Of a DNA stretch of 64,000 bases, positions 24,855 to 33,913 are shown piece after piece. The number at the start of each line of letters is the position of its first letter. Position 1 is the stretch's first letter. The notes under the pieces are model-generated. The model made no database searches. It saw only the letters and a program-made list of their open reading frames with translations, and was not told the DNA's origin. Origin of the DNA: Nocardia aurantiaca. GTDB taxonomy: Bacteria > Actinomycetota > Actinomycetes > Mycobacteriales > Mycobacteriaceae. The stretch spans positions 248,001-312,000 of the forward strand of contig NZ_WMBB01000001.1 in NCBI RefSeq assembly GCF_009708175.1. Reading direction: 5' to 3'. A program made the translations under genes and the position numbers.

Positions 24855-26440
24855 CGCAGTTGCCTGTCGCGAGTCGCGAGTGTACGCAGCATGGCCGATC
24901 GGCCGTGGCCGGGAACGGTCTGGAGGGTGTGCCCGGCGCCGCCCCACTGGCGCAGCAGGGTATTGGCCGCGATCCATCCGGTGGTCGCGGCGCGTTCCAT
25001 CAGCGCCACCGGAAGATCGACGCGGATACCATCACCGGCGAGCACCAGCCGCGGGTGCGGTGTCGTCACACCGGGGCGGCGGGCGAAGTCGCCCGGCGCG
25101 AAACGCGGGCAATCCTGGCGCCACAAGACCGTCTCGCCGAGGACACGGGCGCCCGAGGTCTCGGGGTAGAGGTCGTGTAGTCGCGCCAGCAGCCGATCGC
25201 GGAGGTTCTGTCGCGTCGCCGCGGGTGGTGTCCGTTCCGCTACCGCGTATGCGTGCAGTTCCACGACGCTGCCGTTGTTTTCGCGCGCCCATGCCGTGGC
25301 CTGACGTTCGTATCGGTCGAGCACGCTGATGTTGTCGAGCGGATCCAGCCGGCCGGTGCCGAGGAAGCCGGGCCGATCGGCGCCTACCGGCCGGTCCAGC
25401 CACAGGCGATACACGGCGAAAGCCGGTGCGGTGCCCAATTCGGCTACCTGGATACGCCATGCGTCGTCACCGAGCGCCGGTGACGCGGCGACGATGCGGC
25501 GCAGCCCGGCGACATCGGCGGCCAATACCACGGCGTCGGCGGGCAGGCTGGCTCCGGTGTCGTCGACGACGGCGAAGCCGGCTGCCGTCGGCTCGACACG
25601 GTCGACCGTCACACCTGTGTGGAATCGGACCGTACCCGGTCGGCCCGGTACGTGGGCAGCGGTGAGATATTCCGCGAGCGGCTGCCACAGACCGACATCG
25701 AAATTCTCCCGCGCCACATCGAAGATCAGTCCTTCACTGGAGCCGAGGAAGTAGATATGGAACATCGTCGCCAGTTCCGCGGCGGACGTGTGCTCGGGCT
25801 CGGCGAAGAAGCTGCGCGAGAACACCTCGAAGGCCAAATGGCGGGCCGCGTCCGGAAAATTGATGTCGCGCAGGAAGGTGTGCGCGTCCATGTCATCGAG
25901 CCAGTGGTAGATCTGCGGCACCGAGACCGCTGCCAGCGGCGCCGCGGCGCGCGCATTGATGCGCAGCAGGTCGCCGAGTCGGAAGGTAGGGCTGCGCAGG
26001 GCGAAGGCGAGCGCGTTCCACGGCGGCGTGCGTGGCAGGCCGCGGAAGGTGTCGCGGTGGCCCTGGGCATCGATCAGCGGATAGTCGTCCATTCTGCGCA
26101 GACCGCGCAGTTCCGGATCACCGCGTGTCAAGAGCTTGCGCAGGTTGTAGTACTGGGCGAAAAAGGCGTGGAAGCCGCGATTCATGCCGACTCTGGTGCC
26201 ATCGGCCCACTGTTCGGTCCAGCCGCCGACCCGCCCGCCCAGATACCGTTCCCGCTCGATGACCTCGACCTGGAATCCGCGTTCGGCCAGGCCGGTCGCG
26301 GCGGCCAGGCCCGCGATGCCCGCGCCGACCACGATCGCCCTCGGCTGTCGCCCGGTATCGCCGACGTCGAGCCGCCCGGGCGCGGCCGGATACTGCGCCC
26401 GCCGCGGATCGCGGCCGAGCCGGGAACCGTCCTGGTTCAT
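24851..26440 (-). CDS. crtU: carotenoid desaturase/methyltransferase CrtU (isorenieratene synthase type)
   Basis: A 529-residue FAD amine-oxidase-family protein. FAD loop VVGAGIAGLAAATGLAERGF, then the motif YLGGRVGGW, and near the C-terminus the FAD-contact segment LVLAGDGIRVDLPVALMERAATTGWIAANTLL. It is related to phytoene desaturases, but HLAFEVFSRSFFAEPEHTSAAELATMFHIYFLGSSEG matches CrtU, which desaturates beta-ionone rings and shifts a methyl to give aromatic (phi) end groups, yielding isorenieratene from beta-carotene. Position after crtYc-crtYd supports this. The ATG overlaps the crtYd stop as ATGA. Confidence 0.85.
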   Translation of the reverse strand: MNQDGSRLGRDPRRAQYPAAPGRLDVGDTGRQPRAIVVGAGIAGLAAATGLAERGFQVEVIERERYLGGRVGGWTEQWADGTRVGMNRGFHAFFAQYYNLRKLLTRGDPELRGLRRMDDYPLIDAQGHRDTFRGLPRTPPWNALAFALRSPTFRLGDLLRINARAAAPLAAVSVPQIYHWLDDMDAHTFLRDINFPDAARHLAFEVFSRSFFAEPEHTSAAELATMFHIYFLGSSEGLIFDVARENFDVGLWQPLAEYLTAAHVPGRPGTVRFHTGVTVDRVEPTAAGFAVVDDTGASLPADAVVLAADVAGLRRIVAASPALGDDAWRIQVAELGTAPAFAVYRLWLDRPVGADRPGFLGTGRLDPLDNISVLDRYERQATAWARENNGSVVELHAYAVAERTPPAATRQNLRDRLLARLHDLYPETSGARVLGETVLWRQDCPRFAPGDFARRPGVTTPHPRLVLAGDGIRVDLPVALMERAATTGWIAANTLLRQWGGAGHTLQTVPGHGRSAMLRTLATRDRQLR

Positions 26441-26769
26441 CGGGGCGCACCTTCGCGTCGCTGCCGGGCCCGCTCCCAGGAGAGCAGCACCGATGTCACC
26501 AAAGCGAAACCGAACAAGAAGTCCTCCACCGGGATATCCCACGGGAATCGAAGTCCGAGAATGTGTTTCTGGTTGTACAGCACGATCGGCGCGTCGAGTC
26601 TGGACAGCCATCCATCCACCGGGATCTGGAACCCCAGCACGATCACCATCGTCAGCCAGTAGGCGGGCCGGCGGAACAGCCCCGTCCGCAGTACCGCGCA
26701 CTCCGCGACACACACGATGACCACCGCCGTGGCCGCGGGCAGCGTGTAACCGATGCCGGCCACGCTCAT
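26437..26769 (-). CDS. crtYd: lycopene beta-cyclase subunit CrtYd
   Basis: A 110-residue membrane protein with three helices, the second half of the heterodimeric lycopene cyclase of actinobacteria. The signature is YNQKHILGLRFPWDIPVEDFLFGF: the PVEDFLF motif is paired with PVEEFLF in CrtYc. With CrtYc it closes both ends of lycopene to beta-carotene without net redox change. The start ATG 26769 shares one base with the crtYc stop (TGATG); the in-frame extension to 26853 lies within crtYc and is rejected. Confidence 0.9.
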   Translation of the reverse strand: MSVAGIGYTLPAATAVVIVCVAECAVLRTGLFRRPAYWLTMVIVLGFQIPVDGWLSRLDAPIVLYNQKHILGLRFPWDIPVEDFLFGFALVTSVLLSWERARQRREGAPR

Positions 26770-27110
26770 CACCGCGGCCGAATCGGCCGCGCACCCGTGT
26801 GAACACGGCGGTCGAGCAGGGACTGGACCGCCACGAAGGTGAGCAGTCCGCACAGCGGAACGACCAGGAAGAACAGGAATTCCTCCACCGGCATTGCGCC
26901 GGGCAGCCGTACGCCCAGCAGGTAGCGCGGGGCGAAGGTCCAGACATCGGTCGCGATCGCCACCAGATCCCAGATCACGAAGGCGCCGATGGGCAGCAGG
27001 GTGGCCAGCAACAGCCGGGGTCTGCGGTAGACACCGGGACCGAGGAATTCCAACGGAGCGGTCGACACCAGGCAGACGCCCAGAACAAGCAGATAGTGCC
27101 AGCGGTCCAT
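26769..27110 (-). CDS. crtYc: lycopene beta-cyclase subunit CrtYc
   Basis: A 113-residue three-helix membrane protein, first half of the heterodimeric lycopene cyclase. Recognisable by MDRWHYLLVLGVCLVSTAPLEF and PRYLLGVRLPGAMPVEEFLFFLVVP, where the acidic pair in PVEEFLF is thought to provide the proton for cyclisation. ATG 27110 has GAAGGAG upstream; the longer frame to 27134 is not supported. It lies 48 bases after crtB. Confidence 0.9.
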   Translation of the reverse strand: MDRWHYLLVLGVCLVSTAPLEFLGPGVYRRPRLLLATLLPIGAFVIWDLVAIATDVWTFAPRYLLGVRLPGAMPVEEFLFFLVVPLCGLLTFVAVQSLLDRRVHTGARPIRPR

Positions 27111-27158
27111 ATGCGCTCCTTCAGCGATGTTCACGCGGATGCGGATGCGGGTGCCGGT

Positions 27159-28103
27159 TCATGGATCCTCGACGAGCTGTGCGGGCACGCTGCTGCGGCG
27201 TGCTCGCCACGCCCGCAACATGCCGAGGGTGCCGACCCGGATCCGCCGCCCGGTGCCGACGGTGGCGCGGCGGCCGAACACCTCGAAGTCGTTGTCCTCG
27301 ATGCGGTCGAGGATCTCCGAGTACAGCAACAGTGCTGTCGTGACGCACGGCCGCGACCGCGGGGCCAACAGCGCGATCCCGCCCCGCGCGTATTCGTAGA
27401 TATCCCTGGTGATCCGATGTTGCGCCGCGAGCGCGCGCCGCACCCTCGGCTCGACTCGGCGGTGTTGTCTGCACCAGGACAGCAGCTCCCGGTCCACCCC
27501 GTACGCGGCCAGTTCGTCCGCGGGCAGGTACACGCGGTCACGTGCCAGATCCTCATCGACATCACGGAGGAAGTTGGTCAGCTGGAAGGCCTTGCCGAGC
27601 GCGGCGGCGTACGGCGCCGCCGCCGCATCCACAACACCGAGAATCGGCAACAACTGCAGCCCGATCACCTCCGCCGAGCCGTAGACATACCGATCCAGCG
27701 CCGTGCGGTCGGGATAGTCGGTGATGCGTAGATCCATCCGCATCGAGGCCAGAAAGGCGTCGAACAGCCGATCGGGTATGCGGTACATCCCCGCGGTGTG
27801 CAGAACCGCTGCGAGCACGGGATCGCCGGCGGCGTCGGCGGTGGCGAATTGCCTTGCCAGCCTATCCAATCGAGCTTCTCGGTCGACCGTGGTCAGTCGT
27901 GGATCGCGCTGGTCCACTATGTCGTCCGCACGCCGGGCGAAGCCGTACAGCGCGTGCACCGCGGGGCGCTGATCGGGCGCGAGCAGGCGAGTGGCGAGGA
28001 AGAAGGTCCTGCCGTGCTCGGCATTGAGCTCGCGGCAGCGCTGGTATGACTGCCGCAGAGCGGGATCGGTGATGCCGGCGGCGTCGAGTTCGGCGCGCGT
28101 CAT
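27159..28103 (-). CDS. crtB: phytoene synthase
   Basis: A 314-residue head-to-head prenyl synthase joining two GGPP to phytoene. The two Mg2+/diphosphate motifs are visible: YGFARRADDIVD (DxxxD type) near residue 60 and NFLRDVDEDLARDRVYLP near 180. Length is normal. The ATG overlaps the crtI stop as ATGA. C-terminal about 30 residues are Arg-rich and variable. Confidence 0.96.
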   Translation of the reverse strand: MTRAELDAAGITDPALRQSYQRCRELNAEHGRTFFLATRLLAPDQRPAVHALYGFARRADDIVDQRDPRLTTVDREARLDRLARQFATADAAGDPVLAAVLHTAGMYRIPDRLFDAFLASMRMDLRITDYPDRTALDRYVYGSAEVIGLQLLPILGVVDAAAAPYAAALGKAFQLTNFLRDVDEDLARDRVYLPADELAAYGVDRELLSWCRQHRRVEPRVRRALAAQHRITRDIYEYARGGIALLAPRSRPCVTTALLLYSEILDRIEDNDFEVFGRRATVGTGRRIRVGTLGMLRAWRARRSSVPAQLVEDP

Positions 28104-29632
28104 CGCGTGGTCCGATCGGCGAAGGACCGCCGCGGCGGCAGGGCGGGGCCGGCGCCGAATCCTGGGCCGGTTATCCGATCTGCCGCAAGGCGTCCCGAGA
28201 TGAGCACCGGCGGAATCCCTACACCGGGCACAGTCGACCCGCCCGCCAGAACCGCGTTCTCGATCCCGCGAATCATGTTGGCAGGCCGGAAGGGGCCGGT
28301 CTGTCCAAAGGTGTGCGCCAACGCGAAAGGACTCCCCGCGAGCATGTCCTGCCGTGCCCAGTCGGCCGGAGTGACCACCCTCAGCAGTTCCATGCCGCGC
28401 AACGGCCGCGGACCCAGCCTGCGCTGCGCGATATCGAGCAGGCGATCCGCGTACACTGTCCCGCTACGTTCCCAATTGATTTCTCCCCGAGCAAGATTCG
28501 GTGCCGGAGCCAGGATGTAGAGCAGATCACGTCCCTGCGGCGCCAGGCTCGCATCGGTCACGGTGGGCCGGGTGACCAGCAGCGAGGGATCGGACATGAC
28601 CCGGCCCTTCTCGATGATGTCGCGAAAGACGCTGTGCCAGGCGGCGCCGAACAGCAGGCAGTGGTGCGAGGTCTCCGCTAGGTGATCGACCGCGACGTGT
28701 AATACGACCGCGGACGGCGCGGGACGCACCGCGATCGGGCGGCGGGAGCGGTGCCCGAGCAACTGGTGACTTCGATGTCGTTCGGTCGTCAATACCACCG
28801 CGTCACAACCGATTCGCTCGCCCTGATCGGTGTGCACGGCGGTCACCCGGTCACCGGAGCGCGCCAATTCGGTCACCGCGGCGCCGTAGCGGAATCGCAC
28901 GCCGGCCGCCGTCGCGGCGGCCGCGAGCGCATCGGGTAGTGCCCGCATTCCGCCGCGCGGGAAATAGACGCCGGAGATGGTGTCCATGTAGGCGATCACC
29001 GCGTACGCGGCCAGGGCTCGATCAGGTGCGACGCCGGCGTACAACGATTGAAAGGTGAAGACCCGCCGCAGATCGGGGTCGGTGACGAACTGGGCGACTT
29101 TGCGATCCCAGCGGCGCAGGCCTCCCAGCGCGGCGAGCCGGGCCAGCGCAGGGGTCAGCATGGACAGCGGGGAGTCGAAGTTCGCCGCGATGAACCGATC
29201 GAACTCGGCCGCGTACAGCCGGCCCAGCCAGTCGCGCAATCTGCGGTAGCCCGCGGCCTGAGTGGCGCCGGCGAACTCGGTGACCGCCTGCACCATCGAC
29301 TCTTCGTGGCTGTGGACATCCAGGGTGCGCCCATCGGCGAAGGCCGCGTGATAGGCCGGGTTGACGGGAAGCAGATCGAGCCTGTCCCGCGCGCGCTCCC
29401 CCACCGCGTCGAAGACATCATCGATCAGCTCCGGCATGGTCAGCACCGTCGGTCCGGTATCGATGCGGTAGCCGTCGAGATCGAGCCTGCCCATCCGCCC
29501 GCCCGGCACGACTTCGCGCTCGACCACGGTTACCGTGCGGCCCCGGCCCGCCAGGTGCAGCGCGGCGGACAGGCCGGCCAGTCCGGCGCCGACGACCACG
29601 ACATGATCGGTGCGTCCTACGACGGTGCGCAT
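28100..29632 (-). CDS. crtI: phytoene desaturase
   Basis: A 510-residue FAD enzyme converting phytoene to lycopene. FAD loop VVVGAGLAGLSAALHLAGRG, then VPGGRMGRLDLDGYRIDTGPTVLTMPELI, the CrtI N-terminal signature; the C-terminal bacterial-desaturase signature is NMIRGIENAVLAGGSTVPGVGIPPVLISG. ATG 29632 has GAGGAGG a few bases upstream, chosen over the in-frame ORF start at 29665, which lies inside the upstream gene. It begins 11 bases after the upstream gene's stop. Confidence 0.95.
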   Translation of the reverse strand: MRTVVGRTDHVVVVGAGLAGLSAALHLAGRGRTVTVVEREVVPGGRMGRLDLDGYRIDTGPTVLTMPELIDDVFDAVGERARDRLDLLPVNPAYHAAFADGRTLDVHSHEESMVQAVTEFAGATQAAGYRRLRDWLGRLYAAEFDRFIAANFDSPLSMLTPALARLAALGGLRRWDRKVAQFVTDPDLRRVFTFQSLYAGVAPDRALAAYAVIAYMDTISGVYFPRGGMRALPDALAAAATAAGVRFRYGAAVTELARSGDRVTAVHTDQGERIGCDAVVLTTERHRSHQLLGHRSRRPIAVRPAPSAVVLHVAVDHLAETSHHCLLFGAAWHSVFRDIIEKGRVMSDPSLLVTRPTVTDASLAPQGRDLLYILAPAPNLARGEINWERSGTVYADRLLDIAQRRLGPRPLRGMELLRVVTPADWARQDMLAGSPFALAHTFGQTGPFRPANMIRGIENAVLAGGSTVPGVGIPPVLISGRLAADRITGPGFGAGPALPPRRSFADRTTR

Positions 29633-29643
29633 CGTCCTCCTCG

Positions 29644-32073
29644 TCACAGCTGCCGTGCCGTGCATAGCAGCGCCATATGCTCCAGTGCCGAGCGGCGCGC
29701 ATCATCCAGCGCCAGCTCACGAACCACATCGATGGCCGCGTCGACCCGATCGGCGATCATCGCCTCGATGCGTTCGGGTGCGCCCGATGCGGCGATCAAC
29801 GTCCGGCATCGGGCGACGGCCACGGTGTCGAGCACGGGCAGGTTCATCAGCTCCGAAAGCTCGAGCCGGGTGGTGGCATCGGCCATCTCCAGCGCGGCGA
29901 TGACGACACTGGTCGCTTTGCGTTGGACGAGGTCGCTGTCCTGCGGCTTGCCGGTGATCGCGGCGGAGCCGAATATCCCGAGCAGATCGTCGCGCAGTTG
30001 GAACGCCTCACCGATGCGGGATCCATAGTGCCCCAACATATTCAGAGTCCGATCGGGACAACCCGCCAAGGATGCGCCCAGTTCGAGCGGTCGGCGGACG
30101 GTGTAGTTGCCCGACTTCGCGCGGGCGATGGCGAGCACCGATTCCAGCGTCGGCCCGCTGCGCGCGTCATTGGACAGGTCCGCGAACTGGCCGGCCGCCA
30201 GTTCGATCCGCATCGCGTCGTACCTGGGCCACAGGCGAGTCAGCGCGTCCGCCGCGACTCCGCTCTCCCGCAGCATCTGCTCGGCCCAGACCAAGCACAT
30301 GTCGCCGAGCAGGGTCGCGGCCGACGCGCCGAAGCGCGGCGCGGAGCCCGGCGCACCGTTGGCGCGGTAGTGCTCGCACAGCCGCAGATGGGCCGCCCTC
30401 TCGCCACGCCGCAGCACCGCATCGTCCATGACGTCGTCCTGCAGCAGGGCGAACGCGTGCAGCAATTCCAGGCTGGCCGACGCGCGCAACGCGGCCGGAT
30501 CGGGGTCACGGCCACACAGCCAGCCCAGATACATGAAGGTCGAGCGCAGGCATTTTCCACCTGAGGCGTATTGCCGTAATACCTCGTCCACACCCGCCGC
30601 GCTCAACGCGGTGACACGGAGGGCCTCTTGCACGAACGCGTCGACTTCGTCGAGTACCCGGCGCCGGACATCGGCGCACCAACGTTCGAGGCTCGCCGTC
30701 GCCGACGCCGCGGTCGTATCGGGGAGCGGCAGCGATGCGGAAAATGCGGTGCTCATCGTGGCACTCCTTGCTCGGTAGCCGGTGCGCCGACCTCGCTGTG
30801 CGGGTGGCGCCGGGCTCGGGGTCACCTCCGCCAGCACGGCCGCGATCGTCTCGAACGGCGAACGAGCTACCATGGCCGCGGCCAAACGTTTTGCCGCAGT
30901 GCGGAATTCGCTGGACTGCACTCGATCGACGGCCGTGGCGATCGCGGCGGGCCGGGGTCTTGCGGTACCGAGGTCGATGCCCGCGCCGGTGTAGGCCACC
31001 CTGGCGGCGACCTCCGGTTTGTCGGCGGTATCGCCGGCGACGACGAGCGGCACGCCGTAGCCGAGCGCCTGTTGCACTCCGCCGTAACCGCCATTGGTGA
31101 CCATCACATCGACCAACGGCAACAGCTTCGCGTATGGCACGAAGTCGGTCACATGCGCATTCGCGGGTACCGGACCGATCGCGGCGCGCGAACCACCGGT
31201 ACATGCCACTATCACGACATCGTCGCGACCGCCCAGCGCGGACAAGGTCGGTCGGAGCAACTGCGCGTAGTCACTGTTGTTCCAGGTTCCCTGGGTGACG
31301 TGGACAACGGTCTTGCCGCTGTGCAGCGCGCTCCACCAGTCCGGCAGTGCGATATCGGCGGGTGCGGTTATCGGAATCGGTCCGGTGAACACGACCGTGG
31401 ACGGCAGATCGCTGCGCGGATACTCGAATTCGGGCACGGTGAACTGCAGCAAACGATCGGCGAGCACGGGCCAGTCCAGCAGGGGCACCGGCGTGTTCTG
31501 CACACCCAACTCGCGCAGGACAGCGTTGAGCCGAATCAGTTCGCTGCGGAACAACACCCGATGCACGAACCGGTTCATCGTCGTGTAATCCCGGCCCGGT
31601 CTCGGCTGCCAGCCGAGCCCGAACGGCGGGCAGTCCCGGCTCGCCGCCATCAGCGGAACCACGCCGCAGGCGAGCACCGGAGGACGTGATCTCCCGGACA
31701 ACAGCAATGGAATGGCCCCGGTGTACATCACATCGACCAGTACGGCGTCGAAGACCGCGCGACCCAGCTCCGCTGTCAGGGCACTGTATTGGGGCACGAT
31801 CGGGTCCAGAAAGCTCGACCGTATCTCCACGCGGCCGGTGCTCCACCGCCGCATCGGATCCGGCACCCAGCCACGCCCCGGATCCGATGGCGTCACTCTC
31901 GCCGACGAGGGCAATGCCGCAACCCGGACATCCTGCATACGAATGGCTTCCTGAAACACCGAATCGGTGAGCAGGCACACCTCATGCCCGCGCCGCCGTA
32001 GATCGGCCGCGACAACCGCCATCGGTGCCACATGACCGGGTATGGGCGCCGCCGCTAGTAGATATCGAGCCAC
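29644..32073 (-). CDS. fusion of carotenoid-type glycosyltransferase (GT1) and GGPP synthase (CrtE)
   Basis: One uninterrupted frame of 809 codons. Residues about 1-410 are a GT1/UGT-like glycosyltransferase (ARYLLAAAPIPGHVAPM, VVHVTQGTWNN, AHVTDFVPYAKLLPLVDV, TNGGYGGVQQALGYGVPLVVAGDTADK), as in CrtX or macrolide glycosyltransferases. Residues about 445-809 are a GGPP synthase with both aspartate motifs (LLQDDVMDDA and FQLRDDLLGIFG) and GGKCLRSTF. There is no stop between them. Inside the joint, an ATG (MSTAFSAS, at 30754-30756) has AAGGAG seven bases upstream, so a free CrtE may be made too. Start GTG 32073 has GAAGGA. The GT part would glycosylate the carotenoid, the CrtE part supplies C20 precursor. 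Confidence 0.88.
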   Translation of the reverse strand: MARYLLAAAPIPGHVAPMAVVAADLRRRGHEVCLLTDSVFQEAIRMQDVRVAALPSSARVTPSDPGRGWVPDPMRRWSTGRVEIRSSFLDPIVPQYSALTAELGRAVFDAVLVDVMYTGAIPLLLSGRSRPPVLACGVVPLMAASRDCPPFGLGWQPRPGRDYTTMNRFVHRVLFRSELIRLNAVLRELGVQNTPVPLLDWPVLADRLLQFTVPEFEYPRSDLPSTVVFTGPIPITAPADIALPDWWSALHSGKTVVHVTQGTWNNSDYAQLLRPTLSALGGRDDVVIVACTGGSRAAIGPVPANAHVTDFVPYAKLLPLVDVMVTNGGYGGVQQALGYGVPLVVAGDTADKPEVAARVAYTGAGIDLGTARPRPAAIATAVDRVQSSEFRTAAKRLAAAMVARSPFETIAAVLAEVTPSPAPPAQRGRRTGYRARSATMSTAFSASLPLPDTTAASATASLERWCADVRRRVLDEVDAFVQEALRVTALSAAGVDEVLRQYASGGKCLRSTFMYLGWLCGRDPDPAALRASASLELLHAFALLQDDVMDDAVLRRGERAAHLRLCEHYRANGAPGSAPRFGASAATLLGDMCLVWAEQMLRESGVAADALTRLWPRYDAMRIELAAGQFADLSNDARSGPTLESVLAIARAKSGNYTVRRPLELGASLAGCPDRTLNMLGHYGSRIGEAFQLRDDLLGIFGSAAITGKPQDSDLVQRKATSVVIAALEMADATTRLELSELMNLPVLDTVAVARCRTLIAASGAPERIEAMIADRVDAAIDVVRELALDDARRSALEHMALLCTARQL

Positions 32074-32840
32074 GCCGACATTCCTTCGCCGCTCTCTCGC
32101 CGCACATGACGGGTTCTCACCTGGTCGATCCGCACACTCCGGCACGCGACAGCCGGCTGCCGCATAGCCCGAACGCACTCGGGAACACATAGGCGAGGCG
32201 AACCCACATCCACTCCCATCCGAGGGTGAACAGCGACCATTCTACAAACAAACGACGCAAAAACGATGCAAATTTCCGTGGAGCCCAAGCCGAGCTGTCC
32301 CGACTTGCAGGAGGGACCTTCGGCGCTCGATATCCGGTTCTGCTCGACTCCCGAACCGCGCGGCCCGGACGGTGTGACACCGCGCGCGGAGTCACACCGA
32401 ATTCCGCCCTAGGCAACGCGAACTTCAGGGGTCGAATCACCTAACCCTGCTACGGCAGGCTGGTGTCCGACCACGAACCGCTAACGCCGATACGAGGTCG
32501 GAACCTTGAACGTTCAGCTGCAACGTTACTCTCGACGATGCTGGTTTCTCGGTCGCGGAGCCGGGGTGTCGATACGAGGGCTCGAGACATCCTTGGCCGT
32601 TGTGCGGCGAAAGATGCTTGTCCGGGCTTGGCTGCGGTCAGCGACATGCCGAGGCCCGTATACTGTCGTCGCCGCACCCGTGGGTGCGGGGCAGACCACC
32701 TATCTGCATTCATCGTTCTGAGACCTGCGTGCTGAACCTGCGAGTGAACGACTCAGATATGCATTGATTGCGCATCGTTACGGGCTACCGTGTCGAGCAT
32801 GCCATCGCCAACATATCTGGTCCGTACCAGAGGAGTCCGC
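32074..32840. other. 767-base intergenic region
   Basis: Between the carotenoid operon start and the lipocalin gene. It holds the putative crt promoter (32239-32272), a 19-bp palindrome of two AACGTT boxes around CAGCTGC (32509-32527), and AT-richer sequence before the lipocalin. The short frames here are Arg-rich, lack ribosome sites and were rejected as genes. Confidence 0.6.
32239..32272 (-). promoter_or_regulatory. putative carotenoid operon promoter with tandem 11-bp direct repeat
   Basis: On the minus strand TTTGCATCGTT (32272-32262) is followed at once by TTTGCGTCGTT (32261-32251), 10 of 11 bases identical, and six bases later by TAGAAT (32244-32239), a good -10. Direct repeats with 11-bp period immediately upstream of the -10 are typical of SARP-like activators. 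The leader to GTG 32073 would be about 160 bases. Inference only. Confidence 0.45.
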
Positions 32841-33458
32841 ATGACATCACATCGTGTGCTTCGCTGCATCCTCGGCCTCGTGGCCGGAGTGATCTCCACC
32901 TTCGCGCTGCTGCCCGCGGGTAGCAGCGCCGCCGCACCGCGGCCGGTCGACGGTCCCGCGCCGGTCGAATCGCTCGACCTGAACCAATACCTGGGCACCT
33001 GGAATCAGCTCGCCGCCGTCCCGCAGTTCTTCAATCTTCAATGCGCTCGCGATACCCGCGCTGACTACACCTTGGACCCGCAGGGCAACGTCGCCGTATA
33101 CAACTCGTGCACAACCTGGTCCGGCGATCGCAACGAGATCCGCGGTACCGCGAAGGTCAACGATCCGGTGACTCGCGCGCAGTTCCACGTCAGCTTCCCG
33201 AGCGTCCCCGGTCAAGGCCAGCTCGACGGGCCGACGAACTACATCGTCACCGCGCTCGGCCCCGACTACTCGTGGGCGCTGGTCACCGATCCGACTAGAC
33301 TCTCCGGTTTCGTCTTGGCTCGCAGCCCGGCGCTCGACGCCCCGACCTGGGATCGAGTGCGTGAAGCCATCACCGCGGCGGGCCAAACCCCCTGCATGTA
33401 CCTGACCTCACCGGTAACCGGCGGACAGACCGATCTGGCTCCACTGTGCTTGCGATGA
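32841..33458 (+). CDS. secreted lipocalin-family protein
   Basis: A 205-residue protein with a signal peptide (about 1-30: VLRCILGLVAGVISTFALLPAGSSAAA) and a Blc-type lipocalin barrel. The first-strand motif GTWNQLAAVPQFF corresponds to the lipocalin GxW; ADYTLDPQGNVAVYNSC and YSWALVTDP are the later Blc signatures. Four cysteines in the mature part could form two disulfides. Blc lipocalins bind lysophospholipids or fatty acids. ATG 32841 follows GAGGAG by six bases; the upstream in-frame ATG (32799) has no such site. Confidence 0.9.
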   Translation: MTSHRVLRCILGLVAGVISTFALLPAGSSAAAPRPVDGPAPVESLDLNQYLGTWNQLAAVPQFFNLQCARDTRADYTLDPQGNVAVYNSCTTWSGDRNEIRGTAKVNDPVTRAQFHVSFPSVPGQGQLDGPTNYIVTALGPDYSWALVTDPTRLSGFVLARSPALDAPTWDRVREAITAAGQTPCMYLTSPVTGGQTDLAPLCLR

Positions 33459-33571
33459 GCGCAACCTCGATCGCCCTGTTCGCCCGCGACCCGCGAGTGT
33501 CCGGCAACGCTTCAGGGCAAGGCGCGTAATCCGTTTGTAGGCAACGGGTCTCGTGCGTCCGGGTATGACAA

Positions 33572-33600
33572 TGCCCCGATCCCCGCCGTAGATCGGGGCA
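33572..33600. terminator. hairpin after lipocalin gene
   Basis: A perfect 10-bp stem (33572-33581 with 33591-33600) and nine-base loop, 114 bases past the lipocalin stop. No T-run follows. Confidence 0.5.
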
Positions 33601-33855
33601 CCGTCGTATCCATCGAAGGTCCGAGGAAGCGGACCTGGAGTGAACTTCGACTGCTGTTGTGCATCGCCGGGCGGCCTCGACAGAAAGAAGGGGCATGCGA
33701 TATCGGTCTGCCGGTCGCATCGCGACGGCATCTGCGATGGCGTGAAATCGTCGGTGCTGGACGGCGTTCCGGTAGCCGGAAGGACGTGAGGCAGGCCCGG
33801 ACGCGGTTCGTGGTACAGCATTGTCGGTGTGAGCGCGAAGCGATTGCCGCGGATT

Positions 33856-33874
33856 TAATTTTGCAGGAAAAGTA
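33856..33874. promoter_or_regulatory. MarR operator copy 1 (upstream of marR gene)
   Basis: TAATTTTGCAGGAAAAGTA matches the palindrome at 34453-34471 in 15 of 19 bases and is an imperfect palindrome itself (arms TnnTTTTs / sAAAAnTA). It lies 40 bases before the MarR start, so autoregulation is likely. Confidence 0.6.
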
Positions 33875-33913
33875 ATCACGGATGGTCGCGTATCGCAGGG
33901 GCAGAATGACTGC

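Larger units (their letters stand above)
33459..33913. other. 455-base intergenic region
   Basis: After the lipocalin gene. Contains a hairpin (33572-33600) and, near the MarR gene, a MarR-type palindrome (33856-33874). The frame at 33657-33875 has no ribosome site or family features and was not called. Confidence 0.6.

Noticed and set aside
32463..32735. 90-residue frame in the long intergenic region
   Set aside because: Arg/Cys-rich, no ribosome site, no conserved feature; overlapping frames are equally poor.
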